DNA of 64,000 nucleotides from Sphingomonas sp. DG1-23 (GCF_030730875.1 NZ_JAVAMA010000004.1:248001-312000), one strand, 5' to 3'; counted from the first letter of the stretch, positions 8,834 to 18,427 are shown. Made by a program: numbers and translations. The notes: generated by a model not told the origin, from the sequence alone.

Positions 8834-10249
8834 ATGTTCGGTCCGCGCAAGTCGCTCGATTCAGTCACGAAGCACGCGGAGGGCCATGCACTCGCCAAGA
8901 CGCTCAGTTGGCCGCATCTGATCGCACTCGGAGTCGGCGCGATCGTCGGCACCGGCATCTACACGCTGACCGGCGTCGGCGCCGAACGCGCCGGGCCGGC
9001 GGTGATTCTCGCCTTCGCGATCGCCGGCGCGGTCTGCGCCTGCGCGGCGCTCGCTTATGCCGAACTGGCGACGATGATTCCCGCCGCGGGAAGCGCCTAC
9101 ACTTTCAGCTATGCCGCGCTGGGCGAGAAGGTCGCCTGGGTGGTCGGCTGGAGCCTCGTGCTCGAATATTCGCTCGCTTGCTCGACCGTTGCGGTCGGCT
9201 GGTCGGGCTATCTGGTCGGCTGGCTGCAGGCCGCCGGCGTGCATTTGCCGGCCGAGCTGCTCGCCGGTCCGCATGCGGGCGGCATCATCAATCTTCCTGC
9301 GGTGGTCGTCGCGCTGGGCGTGATGGGGATGCTGGTCGCCGGCACCCGCGAGAGTGCGACGCTCAACATCCTCCTCGTCATCATCAAGCTCGTTGCGTTG
9401 GGCGTGTTCGTCGCCTTCGCGCTTCCCGCGTTCGACGGCAGCAACCTCGAACCCTTCATGCCTTATGGCTTCGGCTCGACGGAAGTCGGCGGCGAGAAGC
9501 GCGGGGTGATGGCCGCGGCGGCGATCGTCTTCTTCGCCTTTTACGGCTTCGACGCCGTCGCGACGTCGGCCGAGGAGGCCAAGCGCCCGGGCCGCGATCT
9601 GACGATCGGCATCGTCGGCTCGATGCTGGTCTGCACGATCATCTACATGCTGGTGGCGGTCGCCGCGGTGGGCGCACTGCCCTATCAGCAGCTCGCCAAT
9701 TCGGCCGAGCCGCTGGCGCTGGTGCTGCGCACGCTCGGCCAGCCGGCGGCCGGGCATCTGATCGCGCTGGCCGCGGTGATCGCATTGCCCTCGGTGATCC
9801 TCGTCATGATGTACGGCCAGAGCCGGATCTTCTTCGTAATGGCGCGCGACGGACTGCTGCCGCGCAGCCTCGCCAAGGTGAGTTCGCGCACCGGCGCGCC
9901 GACGCGGATCACGCTGATCACGGGCGTCGTGATCGCCGCGGTCGCGGGCTTCTTCCGCCTCGACGAGATCGCCGAGCTCGCAAATGCCGGAACCCTGCTC
10001 GCCTTCGTCGCGGTCGGCGCCTGCCTGATGGTGCTGCGGCGGCGCGCGCCCGATGCGCCGCGGCTGTTCCGTTGCCCCGCGCCTTATGTGGTCGGAACGC
10101 TGGCGATCCTCGGCTGCCTGTATTTGCTGTTCAGCCTGCCGTCAGCGACGATCCTGCGCTTCATCGAGTGGAACCTGATCGGGCTGGCGGTCTATTTTGC
10201 TTATGGCTGGCGGCACAGCGAAGTGAAGCAACAGGCACTGCCCGCCTGA
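8834..10249 (+). CDS. APC superfamily amino acid permease (cationic-amino-acid-transporter-like)
   Basis: This 471-residue inner-membrane protein has about 12 hydrophobic segments. The first helix carries the APC signature GVGAIVGTGIY, which surrounds the amino-acid carboxylate site, and the second carries AYAELATMIPAAGSAY. It follows the regulator by 24 bases and precedes the GH27 gene in the same direction. The neighbours suggest it imports hydroxyproline or proline released in the periplasm (inference); the sequence alone does not fix the substrate. Confidence 0.9.
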   Translation: MFGPRKSLDSVTKHAEGHALAKTLSWPHLIALGVGAIVGTGIYTLTGVGAERAGPAVILAFAIAGAVCACAALAYAELATMIPAAGSAYTFSYAALGEKVAWVVGWSLVLEYSLACSTVAVGWSGYLVGWLQAAGVHLPAELLAGPHAGGIINLPAVVVALGVMGMLVAGTRESATLNILLVIIKLVALGVFVAFALPAFDGSNLEPFMPYGFGSTEVGGEKRGVMAAAAIVFFAFYGFDAVATSAEEAKRPGRDLTIGIVGSMLVCTIIYMLVAVAAVGALPYQQLANSAEPLALVLRTLGQPAAGHLIALAAVIALPSVILVMMYGQSRIFFVMARDGLLPRSLAKVSSRTGAPTRITLITGVVIAAVAGFFRLDEIAELANAGTLLAFVAVGACLMVLRRRAPDAPRLFRCPAPYVVGTLAILGCLYLLFSLPSATILRFIEWNLIGLAVYFAYGWRHSEVKQQALPA

Positions 10250-10297
10250 CCTGAGTTTTCGAGTTCCGTACCCGCCCTACCGAAAAGGAGTAGCCCC

Positions 10298-11809
10298 GTG
10301 CGACACCTGCTGACTACGCTTGCCCTCGCCACATCGCTCACTCCCCCGGGTGAGGCGCTCGCGCAGACCCGCTTCGACGGCGTCTGGCTGTTCGACGATG
10401 CCGGGCCCAATCCCGGCGTCACCATGCTGCAGGTCGCCAGCGAGGGGACACGCATCACCGGCGCGGTGACCACCGAATGGTACGGCCCGGTGACGATGCA
10501 GAATGCGCGGCTCGACAAGGGCGTCCTCACTTTCGAGGTGCGCAATCTCAACGACCGCGAGCATCCGACGCGCACATGGCGCGTGCGCTCCACGCCCAAA
10601 GGCGTGCAGCTCGAAGGGCAGATGTGGTTCTCGAAGATCGACGCGAGCGGCCGCCGCGGCACGGTGAAGCAAGCCGAGGCGCGCGCGTTCCGCTTCCAGA
10701 CCTTGCCCGCCTGGGCCGAAGTCGAGCAGCTTCCGCTCGCGCCGACTCCGCCGATGGGCTGGAGCAGCTGGAACAAGTTTGCCGAGAAGATCGACGACGC
10801 GACGATCCGCGCGATGGCCGATGCGATGGTTTCCACCGGGTTGCGCGACGCCGGCTACCTCTATGTCAACATCGACGATGGCTGGCAGGGGACTCGTGGC
10901 CCTGACGGCAAAATCCGGGCCAACGCCAAGTTTCCGGACATGAAGGCGCTGGCCGACTATGTCCATTCCAAGGGCCTGAAGATCGGCATCTACAGCTCGC
11001 AGGGACCGCGCACCTGCGCGGGGTTCGAGGGCAGCTACGGCCATGTCCAGCAGGATGCGCAGACCTTTGCCGATTGGGGCTTCGACTATCTCAAATACGA
11101 TCTGTGCTCGGGCGAGTATTTCTACGCCGACGCGGACACGGTGAAGCGCAGCTATGCCGAAATGGGCGCCGCGCTCCGGGCGACCGGCCGCCCGATCATC
11201 TTCTCTTTATGCGAATATGGCCGGTTCGATGTCGGCGCATGGGGACGCCAGGTCGGCGGCCAGCTATGGCGCACGACCGGCGACATCACCGACGATTACA
11301 AGACGATGGCGCAGATCGGCTTCGACAAGAACGGCAAGCCCGAATATGCCGGCCCCAACGGATTCAACGACCCCGACATGCTCGAAGTCGGCAATGGCGG
11401 CATGTCGCTGGACGAATATACCACGCACATGACCCTGTGGGCGATGTCGGCCGCGCCGCTGCTGATGGGGCATGACTTGCGCCAGACGCCGCCCGCGATG
11501 CTGGCGCTGCTCGAGAATCGCGAGGTGATCGCAGTGGATCAGGACTCGAAGGGCATCCAGGGCAAGGCGGTGCGCAAGGAGGGGAAGCTGGAGATCTGGT
11601 CCAAAGCGCTCGCCGACGGCTCGGTGGCGTTGGCGTTGTTCAATCGCGGCGATGCCAGCGCCAGGATGGAAGCGCGGGCCGCGGATGCAGGCTTTGCCGC
11701 AATCACTGCGGCGCGGGACTTGTGGCGCGCGGCGCCGGTGGCGCCCGATGTGCTGACCTTCGACGTGCCGGCGCACGGCGCGGTGATGCTCCGCGTCCAG
11801 GGCGCGTAA
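10298..11809 (+). CDS. GH27 glycosidase (alpha-galactosidase / beta-L-arabinopyranosidase type), secreted
   Basis: It begins at GTG with AAAAGGAG eight bases before. The 503 residues comprise a signal peptide cut near ALAQ, an approximately 120-residue beta-rich N-terminal module, then the GH27 barrel opening with PPMGWSSWNKF. The nucleophile is Asp268 in YLKYDLC and the acid/base Asp360 in NDPDML. A C-terminal beta domain closes the protein. GH27 enzymes remove alpha-galactose, and some remove beta-L-arabinopyranose from arabinogalactan side chains. Location after a hydroxyproline permease and beside two TonB receptors suggests trimming of a glycoprotein glycan (inference). A strong hairpin follows. 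Confidence 0.92.
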   Translation: MRHLLTTLALATSLTPPGEALAQTRFDGVWLFDDAGPNPGVTMLQVASEGTRITGAVTTEWYGPVTMQNARLDKGVLTFEVRNLNDREHPTRTWRVRSTPKGVQLEGQMWFSKIDASGRRGTVKQAEARAFRFQTLPAWAEVEQLPLAPTPPMGWSSWNKFAEKIDDATIRAMADAMVSTGLRDAGYLYVNIDDGWQGTRGPDGKIRANAKFPDMKALADYVHSKGLKIGIYSSQGPRTCAGFEGSYGHVQQDAQTFADWGFDYLKYDLCSGEYFYADADTVKRSYAEMGAALRATGRPIIFSLCEYGRFDVGAWGRQVGGQLWRTTGDITDDYKTMAQIGFDKNGKPEYAGPNGFNDPDMLEVGNGGMSLDEYTTHMTLWAMSAAPLLMGHDLRQTPPAMLALLENREVIAVDQDSKGIQGKAVRKEGKLEIWSKALADGSVALALFNRGDASARMEARAADAGFAAITAARDLWRAAPVAPDVLTFDVPAHGAVMLRVQGA

Positions 11810-11844
11810 AGGGAGGGCGAACGCTTCCAGCGTGCCAAGAAAAA

Positions 11845-11872
11845 GCGGGCCGCGGCATCCGCCGCGGCCCGC
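11845..11872. terminator. Bidirectional terminator hairpin
   Basis: A perfect 12-bp inverted repeat, GCGGGCCGCGGC with a 4-base loop, lies between the convergent GH27 and TonB-receptor genes. AAGAAAAA precedes it on the plus strand, so it supplies a U-tract for the leftward receptor transcript. Confidence 0.8.
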
Positions 11873-11897
11873 CAAGGTTGAGAGCGGGGTGGCTCTA

Positions 11898-14636
11898 CTA
11901 GAAACGGAAGCGGGCGCTGGCCTGTACCGTACGGCCCAGCGTGCGCACGCCGAGCGGCAGCAGTTCCTGCTGGCCATGGTAACGGTACACATCGTCGCCC
12001 AGCAGGTTGCTGCCTTCGAGCGACAGGGTCAGGAACTTGTAGGGCGTGACGTTGATTGCCGCATCGAGCCGCTGGGTGGACGCCTGATAAGGTGAATATT
12101 CGGGATTCTCGAACCAGATCCCCATCCGGTAGCTCGAGCGGTAATTGTAGGCGACGCGTGCGCTGAAGCTCGGCGTATCGTAATAGAGCGCCGCATTGGC
12201 GGTCCATTTGGACGTGTTGGGCGAGTCGAACGCGCCGGGGAAATCCTCCGGATAGGGATATTCGATCCGCGCCTTGGCGATGTAGCTGGCGTTCACGCTG
12301 GCGCCGAAATTGCGCCAGATACCGGGGAGGAAATCGAAGAAGCTCTGCGCCGCGAACTCGATGCCCGCGAAGGTGCCGTCGCCGGCATTGCGCTCCTGCT
12401 CGACGAACCCGATACCGGGCAGGCCATAGGGCGCGAGGTCTTCTTCCTCCCGGCTGTAATAGAGGAAGCCGGTGACCTTCTTGTAATAGCCCGCCAACGT
12501 GATGAGGCCGCCGCGGCCGAAATAATGTTCGAGGCTGGCATTGAAGCTCTGCTCGTCCTGCGCCTTGAGGTCCGGATTGCCCGCGAAGACGATCACCGGG
12601 TTGGCGCGCGTTTCCAGGAAGGCGAACGGCCGCGTGTTATAGAAGTTCGGGCGCTGAACGTTGGTGCTGTACGACAGGCGCAACTGGGTCTTGGGAGTGA
12701 AGTGCAGGATCGCCGTGGCAGTCGGCAATATGTCGACGTAATTGCCCCGGCCATAGGAGCGCTCGATAATATCCGGGCCGTTGGTCGGCCGGTAATTATA
12801 GCTCTCGATGGCGCCCCAGGTGTTGGTGTAGCGCACGCCGACAATACCATCGACGGGGAAGCCCATGTCGAACGCGTAATCAACCTGCGCATAGGTCGAG
12901 AAGATGTTCTCGACCGAGTCCCAGGTCTGGCCGAGATCGCCGAGCGGCAATTCGCTGGCGAAGCGTGCCGCGTTGCCGGGATCGTTGGTCTGGATGTAGT
13001 TGCGGATCGCTTCGATATTATCGAGCAGCACCGAGCCGGGAACCCGGAACCACGACGCGCCGCCATTGCCGATCGTCGCCGAGACTTGCGACGCCTGATC
13101 GGCGCCAGGGAAACTCGAGAGCGGCGCCATCTGGCCGCCGATGCGTGGGAAGCCGTCGCGATAGCCGTAATAGCGACTGGTATCGCGCTTGTTGTAGCGC
13201 GTGCCGATCTTCAGCGAGCGGAGGAACGAAGCATCGCTGAGCTTGAGCGTCAGATCGACCTGTCCGGCCAGTTCCTTGTTGTGCGACTTGCCGACACGAT
13301 CCTGGAAGCGGTCGACGCCGTAATTGGCGATGTTGCCGAGGTCGGTCGCGCCGAAGTCGATCCGTGGCACGCCGCGGGGATAGTCATCGGAATCGAAATC
13401 GACATTGACCGAGGTCTGGTTACGCAGGCGCAGGATCTGCTGGACGTTGTAATCATTCGAATCCGACCAATTATACTGGACGGCGGCGTTGATCTGCGCG
13501 CGCTCGCTGCGCCAATGCGCCTCGAAATTGCTGGTGTAGAGATCATTGTCGAACACGTTCAACATGCTCTCGAAGCCGGCGGGAACGCCGTTCGGATTGT
13601 TCTCGGTCAGCGAGCGGATCGTGCGGCCGTCCTCGCCGACGACGACGTTGCTGATCGTCGAGCCGGGCTCCCGGGCCTGGACATACATGCGATCGATGGT
13701 GCGTCGCTCACGCGAGCCGAGATATCCCCCCTCCAGCACGAAATCGAGATTGTCGTTCGCACGCCACTGGCCGACGATGTTGATCGAAGGCCGCTCGCTG
13801 TAGCCGCTCTCGGTGCCGTAATACGCGCGATAGGGGATCACGACGTTGCGCAGGTTCGCCGGCATCGAGTCCAGTACCGAGCAGCAGGGGACTGAGGGCG
13901 ATTCGCTCTCGATATAGGTCTCGAGATAATTGGTCTTGCTCCACGACGCGTTGACGAGGAAGCCGATCTCGCCGATCCCGGTCTCGAAGCGGTCGCCCAC
14001 CAGGATGCTGGCATAGGGGCTGACCTTCTCGGCGATGTCGTCATAGACTCCGCGCACGCTGCCCGCGAGGGTGAGGCCCTTTTTCAGGTCGAGCGGACGG
14101 CGCAGCTCGATATTCACCGTGCCGGCGATGCCGCCTTCGACCTGATCGGCGCTGCGCGTCTTGTAGACGTCGACCGACTTGAGCAGTTCCGCCGGGATGT
14201 CGGCGAGGTTGAGCGAGCGGCCCTCGCCGAGATTGGTCTGATTGCCGTTGATCGTCGTCTGGATCTCGCTGAGGCCGCGGATGGTGATGCCTTGGCCCTG
14301 GCCGCGGGCGCGGTCGATCTGGACGCCAGTAACGCGCGCCAGCGCTTCGGGAACATTGTTGTCGGGGAGCTTGCCGACATCCTCCGAAACAACCGAATCG
14401 ACGATCTGCTTCGAATTGCGCTTCTTGTCGGCGGCCGAGGAGATGCTGCCGCGGATACCGACGACGAGAATGTCCTCGGGCCGTTCCTGTGCGGCATCGC
14501 CGCTGGCCTCCGCTATTTCCGCCGGCGCAGTTTCCTGCGCCATCGCAGGCGTTGCGCTCAGCGCGCTTGCCGAGACCGTCGCCAGCGCCAGAACGCGTGC
14601 GACATTCCGATATCCGTTGCGAACCCGAATGCTCAT
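11898..14636 (-). CDS. TonB-dependent receptor (TIGR01782-like, oligomer uptake type)
   Basis: This 912-residue outer-membrane protein has a signal peptide ending ATPAMAQE, a short TonB-box-like segment (DILVVGIRG), a plug domain (about 50-190, with KLPDNNVPEALARVTGVQ and GITIRGL) and a 22-strand barrel ending in the C-terminal aromatic ASARFRF. GGGGGAGAC precedes the ATG. This receptor type in sphingomonads and Caulobacter usually serves glycans or peptides. It diverges from a second receptor across a 308-bp promoter region with GTATAC palindromes, tying it to the hydroxyproline locus. The ligand is unknown. Confidence 0.92.
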   Translation of the reverse strand: MSIRVRNGYRNVARVLALATVSASALSATPAMAQETAPAEIAEASGDAAQERPEDILVVGIRGSISSAADKKRNSKQIVDSVVSEDVGKLPDNNVPEALARVTGVQIDRARGQGQGITIRGLSEIQTTINGNQTNLGEGRSLNLADIPAELLKSVDVYKTRSADQVEGGIAGTVNIELRRPLDLKKGLTLAGSVRGVYDDIAEKVSPYASILVGDRFETGIGEIGFLVNASWSKTNYLETYIESESPSVPCCSVLDSMPANLRNVVIPYRAYYGTESGYSERPSINIVGQWRANDNLDFVLEGGYLGSRERRTIDRMYVQAREPGSTISNVVVGEDGRTIRSLTENNPNGVPAGFESMLNVFDNDLYTSNFEAHWRSERAQINAAVQYNWSDSNDYNVQQILRLRNQTSVNVDFDSDDYPRGVPRIDFGATDLGNIANYGVDRFQDRVGKSHNKELAGQVDLTLKLSDASFLRSLKIGTRYNKRDTSRYYGYRDGFPRIGGQMAPLSSFPGADQASQVSATIGNGGASWFRVPGSVLLDNIEAIRNYIQTNDPGNAARFASELPLGDLGQTWDSVENIFSTYAQVDYAFDMGFPVDGIVGVRYTNTWGAIESYNYRPTNGPDIIERSYGRGNYVDILPTATAILHFTPKTQLRLSYSTNVQRPNFYNTRPFAFLETRANPVIVFAGNPDLKAQDEQSFNASLEHYFGRGGLITLAGYYKKVTGFLYYSREEEDLAPYGLPGIGFVEQERNAGDGTFAGIEFAAQSFFDFLPGIWRNFGASVNASYIAKARIEYPYPEDFPGAFDSPNTSKWTANAALYYDTPSFSARVAYNYRSSYRMGIWFENPEYSPYQASTQRLDAAINVTPYKFLTLSLEGSNLLGDDVYRYHGQQELLPLGVRTLGRTVQASARFRF

Positions 14637-14944
14637 GTCTGTCTCCCCCTCTGCCGTTATCGGCTATACTATATAATGTATACCATATGACAGCTATCGC
14701 CCCTGTCAAGAGATTGAAACACACCTCGCTCGGCGGCGTGGGACGAGGCGATGAAGCGAGAAACTGATCTGCCGATACCGCCAGAGTGCTGATCGTTCTC
14801 AGCAACCGGCAACGGCGTGTGGAGCCTTGGTGATGCGATCACCGGCGCGCTGTGTCTGGCTCGTTACAAGGCCGTTGCAAAACATCTCATTCGCTGACAT
14901 TGTATACCGTACACGATATGAAATATATCAAGGGGACGGAGAAT
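14637..14944. promoter_or_regulatory. Divergent promoter region of two TonB receptors with two GTATAC boxes
   Basis: This 308-bp stretch holds no gene I can support. It is AT-rich near both receptor genes. GTATAC occurs at 14678-14683 (context AATGTATACCAT, close to the minus-strand start) and at 14902-14907 (context TTGTATACCGTACAC, close to the plus-strand start). Both resemble the palindrome in the 6104/6176 promoter and may bind the same GntR-type repressor. AGGGGACGGAG just before 14945 is the ribosome-binding site of the rightward receptor. Confidence 0.5.
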
Positions 14945-17863
14945 ATGAGGAAGCATCGTGCATTGCTCGTAGGGACTGCTCTGGCAGCGGCTTTGGTCGC
15001 CGCTTCGTCGGCCGCCGCACAGACGGTCCCGTCCGCATCCGAGGACGGCGGCTCCGCCCAGGATTCAGCGCAGCCCGAAATCCTCGTGACCGGCACGCGC
15101 ATCCAGCAACCGGGTCTCGTCAGCAACAGTCCGATCACCGCGGTCGATTCGGCCGAGATCCGCCTTCAGGGTGCGACCAACATCGAGAATGTGCTCAATC
15201 GGCTCCCCCAGATCACCCCTGACGCCAACGAGAACGTATCCAACGGTTCCGACGGCACCGCGCGGATCAACCTGCGCAATCTCGGCAGCAACCGGAACCT
15301 GATCCTCGTCGACGGGCAGCGCATGCTGCCGATCCAGGCCACGGACGTGAATTTCCTGCCGTCGTTCCTCGTCGAGCGCGTCGATGTGGTCACCGGCGGC
15401 GCCTCGGCGGTCTATGGTTCGGACGCGATCTCGGGTGTGGTCAATTTCATCCTGCGCAAGGATCTGAACGGCGTGCTGGCCGACGTCCAATACGGCTTCT
15501 CGAATCATCACAACGACGATCAGGCACGCCGCAGCCTGGTGACCGCCAGCGGCTATCAGAACGCTTTGTCCTCGCCGATCGACGGGCAGCGCTTCGACGC
15601 CAACATCGCCGTCGGCAAGAGCTTTGCGGACGGGCGCGGCAACATCATGGCCTATTTCGGCTATCGCGAGGTCCAGCCGATCACCCAGGCCAATCGCGAC
15701 GTGTCGGCGTGCGCGCTCGATCCGGCGCAGAACAACACGACGTTCACTTGCGGTGGTTCCTCGAACAACGAATTCGGGCTGTTCCAGCCGCTGGGCGGGC
15801 CGAATGCCGGGGTCGCGTTCAACAACACCCGCGACGGTGCCAAGACCTGGGTCCCGTACAATAGCAGCTTCCGCTACAATTATGCGCCGCTCGTCTATTT
15901 CCAGCGCAACGACAAGCGCTATTCGGCAGGCGCCTTCGCGCGCTTCGAAGCCGATCCGGCCGCGGAAGTCTATGCCAGCTTCATGTTCATGGACGACCGC
16001 ACCAATTCGCAGGTCGCCCCCTCGGCATTGTTCCAGGGGACGACCTACACGGTCAATTGCGACAACCCGCTGCTCAGCGCGCAGCAGGGGCAATTGCTGT
16101 GCGGGGGCGCCTATGGCACCGCCGCGTCGCAGGACCTGTTCATCGGATACCGTCCGGTGGCAGCGCCCGCGCGACCGCGTCGCGACGATCTGCGCCACAC
16201 CGACTTCCGCGTCACCGGCGGCATTCGCGGCGAGATCGCACCCGGAATCAGCTACGACGTCAACGGCCTGTTCTCGCGCGTGCTGTTCAACGAGAACTAC
16301 CAGAACGACATCGATCCGGTGCGCGCCAATCGCGGGCTCCAGGTCGTCAACGTCGGCGGGGTGCCGACCTGCAAGTCGGTGGTCGACGGCACGGATGCCA
16401 ATTGCGTGCCGCTCAACGTCTTCCAATATGGCGGGCTGTCGGCCGAGTCGCTCGATTATATCTATTCGCCGACCTTCACCCGCGGAATGGACAAGGAGAC
16501 GGTGCTCAGCGGCACGCTCACTGCCGATCTCACCAGTTACGGCGTGAAGAGCCCATGGGCCGATCAGGGCGTCGGCGTGGTGTTCGGCGTGGAGCATCGC
16601 CGCGAGAGCCTGGTGTTTCATGCAGATGCGCTGGCCCGGCAAAAGGGCACGCTCGAGAGCCGCGGCGCCTTCGACGTGACCGAGTTCTTCACCGAGATCC
16701 GCGTCCCCGTGTTCGAGAACCGTCCCTTCGCCGAGGAGCTGACGCTGACCGGCGGCTATCGTTACTCGAAATACAGCACGCGCGACGACGGCATCTCGAC
16801 CTACAAGGGCGAGATCGCTTGGGCGCCGATCCGCGACATCCGCTTCCGCGCCGGCTACAACCGCGCGATCCGCGCACCCAATATCTCCGAGCTGTTCGCG
16901 GCGCAGGGGCTCGGCAACATCTCCGCGCAGGATCCGTGCTCGGGCGCGACCCCCAGCGCCACCGCTGCGCAATGCGCAGCGACCGGCGTCACCGCGGCGC
17001 AATATGGCCACATCATCGAATGCCCCAGCGAAGTCTGCGTCGCGCAGGGCGGCGGCAATCCGGCGCTGCGGCCCGAACAGGCCGACACCTATACCGTCGG
17101 CGTCGTTCTTGCGCCGAGTTTCCTGAAGCGCTTCTCGCTGTCGGTCGACTATTTCGACATCAAGGTGCGCGACTATATCTCGTCGATCCCCGCGTCGTTG
17201 ACGATCAGCCAGTGCATCGAGACCGGCGATCCGTTCTTCTGCTCGCTGTTCCACCGCGATCCGCGCAACGGCGTGCTGTTCGGCGAACAGGGCTATGTCA
17301 TCTCGACTACCCAGAACACCGGCTCGCTCAAGACCTCGGGCGTCGATGTGGGCGCCAATTATGCGATCGACACCGGAGTCGGCGGGTTCAGCCTGTCCTT
17401 CATCGGCACGTGGCTCAAGGAACTCCGCAACGAGCCGCTGCCCGGCCTCGGCAGCTATGATTGCGTCGGATTGTTCGGCCCGACCTGCGGCCAGCCGAGT
17501 CCCAAGTGGCGGCACCAGGCGCGGCTCAGCTGGTCGGATACCACCGACATCGCGTCGGTTTCGCTCAACTGGCGCTATATCGGCGGGACCAAGCTGACCA
17601 ACAACACCGACGATCCGTTCCTCACCGGTCCGGCCTATGTCCTCAACGCGAGCCTGCCGGCGTACAGCTATTTCGATCTGGCGCTCACCGCGAAGGTCGA
17701 AGGGGGCATCACCTTCCGCGCCGGCGTGAACAATCTGCTCGACAAGGATCCGCCGGCGATCGCGCAGGGCCTGCTGTACAGCTTCGGCAACGGCAACACC
17801 TATCCCGGCACTTATGACGTGGCGGGCCGCACCTTCTTCATCGGCATGAACGCGGAGTTCTGA
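14945..17863 (+). CDS. TonB-dependent receptor
   Basis: This 972-residue outer-membrane receptor begins at ATG 14945, chosen because AGGGGACGGAG lies just upstream and a signal peptide (ending SSAAAQT) follows at once; ATG 14918 is the alternative. The TonB box region EILVTGTRI, plug (NVLNRLPQI, ARINLRNLG, ERVDVVTGGASAVYGSDA) and terminal aromatic FFIGMNAEF are all present. The GGASAVYG-type plug is typical of large receptors for peptides, siderophores or oligosaccharides in sphingomonads. It belongs to a different receptor subfamily from its divergent neighbour. A strong hairpin terminator follows. Confidence 0.92.
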   Translation: MRKHRALLVGTALAAALVAASSAAAQTVPSASEDGGSAQDSAQPEILVTGTRIQQPGLVSNSPITAVDSAEIRLQGATNIENVLNRLPQITPDANENVSNGSDGTARINLRNLGSNRNLILVDGQRMLPIQATDVNFLPSFLVERVDVVTGGASAVYGSDAISGVVNFILRKDLNGVLADVQYGFSNHHNDDQARRSLVTASGYQNALSSPIDGQRFDANIAVGKSFADGRGNIMAYFGYREVQPITQANRDVSACALDPAQNNTTFTCGGSSNNEFGLFQPLGGPNAGVAFNNTRDGAKTWVPYNSSFRYNYAPLVYFQRNDKRYSAGAFARFEADPAAEVYASFMFMDDRTNSQVAPSALFQGTTYTVNCDNPLLSAQQGQLLCGGAYGTAASQDLFIGYRPVAAPARPRRDDLRHTDFRVTGGIRGEIAPGISYDVNGLFSRVLFNENYQNDIDPVRANRGLQVVNVGGVPTCKSVVDGTDANCVPLNVFQYGGLSAESLDYIYSPTFTRGMDKETVLSGTLTADLTSYGVKSPWADQGVGVVFGVEHRRESLVFHADALARQKGTLESRGAFDVTEFFTEIRVPVFENRPFAEELTLTGGYRYSKYSTRDDGISTYKGEIAWAPIRDIRFRAGYNRAIRAPNISELFAAQGLGNISAQDPCSGATPSATAAQCAATGVTAAQYGHIIECPSEVCVAQGGGNPALRPEQADTYTVGVVLAPSFLKRFSLSVDYFDIKVRDYISSIPASLTISQCIETGDPFFCSLFHRDPRNGVLFGEQGYVISTTQNTGSLKTSGVDVGANYAIDTGVGGFSLSFIGTWLKELRNEPLPGLGSYDCVGLFGPTCGQPSPKWRHQARLSWSDTTDIASVSLNWRYIGGTKLTNNTDDPFLTGPAYVLNASLPAYSYFDLALTAKVEGGITFRAGVNNLLDKDPPAIAQGLLYSFGNGNTYPGTYDVAGRTFFIGMNAEF

Positions 17864-17895
17864 TCTCTTCCGGCCAATGGTCGTCGCGCAAACGG

Positions 17896-17931
17896 AACGG
17901 CAGCCTTTCAGATCGCTGAAAGGCTGCCGTT
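17896..17931 (+). terminator. Terminator-like hairpin after TonB receptor
   Basis: A perfect 16-bp inverted repeat, AACGGCAGCCTTTCAG with loop ATCG, begins 33 bases after the receptor stop. There is only a weak T-run after it. It separates the receptor from the convergent DUF899 remnant. Confidence 0.75.
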
Positions 17932-17960
17932 CGAGTTTCGGGCGCGGGTCGGGTTCCGCT

Positions 17961-18395
17961 TCAATATTCGTCGTGTAGCCGGACCCAGCTCATCGTGCCG
18001 CCGGTTTCGTTGCGTCCCTTGGGCGTGAGATCGAGCCAGTTGAATGCACCCATCAGCTGCTCGGTGCCGCGGTGATAGGTCGAGTAGCTGTGGAAGATGC
18101 TGCCCGCATCGTCGTTCGCGAACACAGTCCGAACATGTCGGCGCTGGGCTGGATCCTGGTCAGGCCGTAATTATAGGTTGCGCGGCCCGCTTCGCGGTCC
18201 TTGGCGGTGAACGATACGCCGAAGTCGTAATTTGCGGGGATCGACCCGGCTACGGGCCAGATACTGACGCGGCTCGATATGCCCGCGGGCATCGGCGTGT
18301 CCGGGATCGAATCCGATGGCGGCGATCTCCTGTTTTGCGGCGGCGGCAAGAGCGGCAAGATGCGAGTGGTGCGCCGGCCCCGAAACGTGGCACAA
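17961..18395 (-). pseudogene. Decayed DUF899 (thioredoxin-like) gene
   Basis: Read on the minus strand, pieces of a DUF899 protein appear in at least two frames. One piece ends NYGLTRIQPSADMFG near 18125. It continues, after a one-base shift, as VFANDDAGSIFHSYSTY, GAFNWLDLTPKGRNE and the terminal WVRLHDEY before a stop at 17961. The part upstream of about 18240 is also out of frame and lacks the N-terminal third and any start. DUF899 proteins are thioredoxin-fold proteins of unclear function. The multiple lesions indicate a true relic rather than one sequencing error. Confidence 0.65.
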
Positions 18396-18427
18396 TAGTT
18401 CAGGATCGCGCGCCGGGAGGTCACGTC

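Noticed and set aside
15065..17515. An 816-codon minus-strand frame inside the TonB receptor
   Set aside because: It has the arginine/aspartate-rich composition of an antisense shadow and no recognisable domain, while the plus strand encodes a full receptor.
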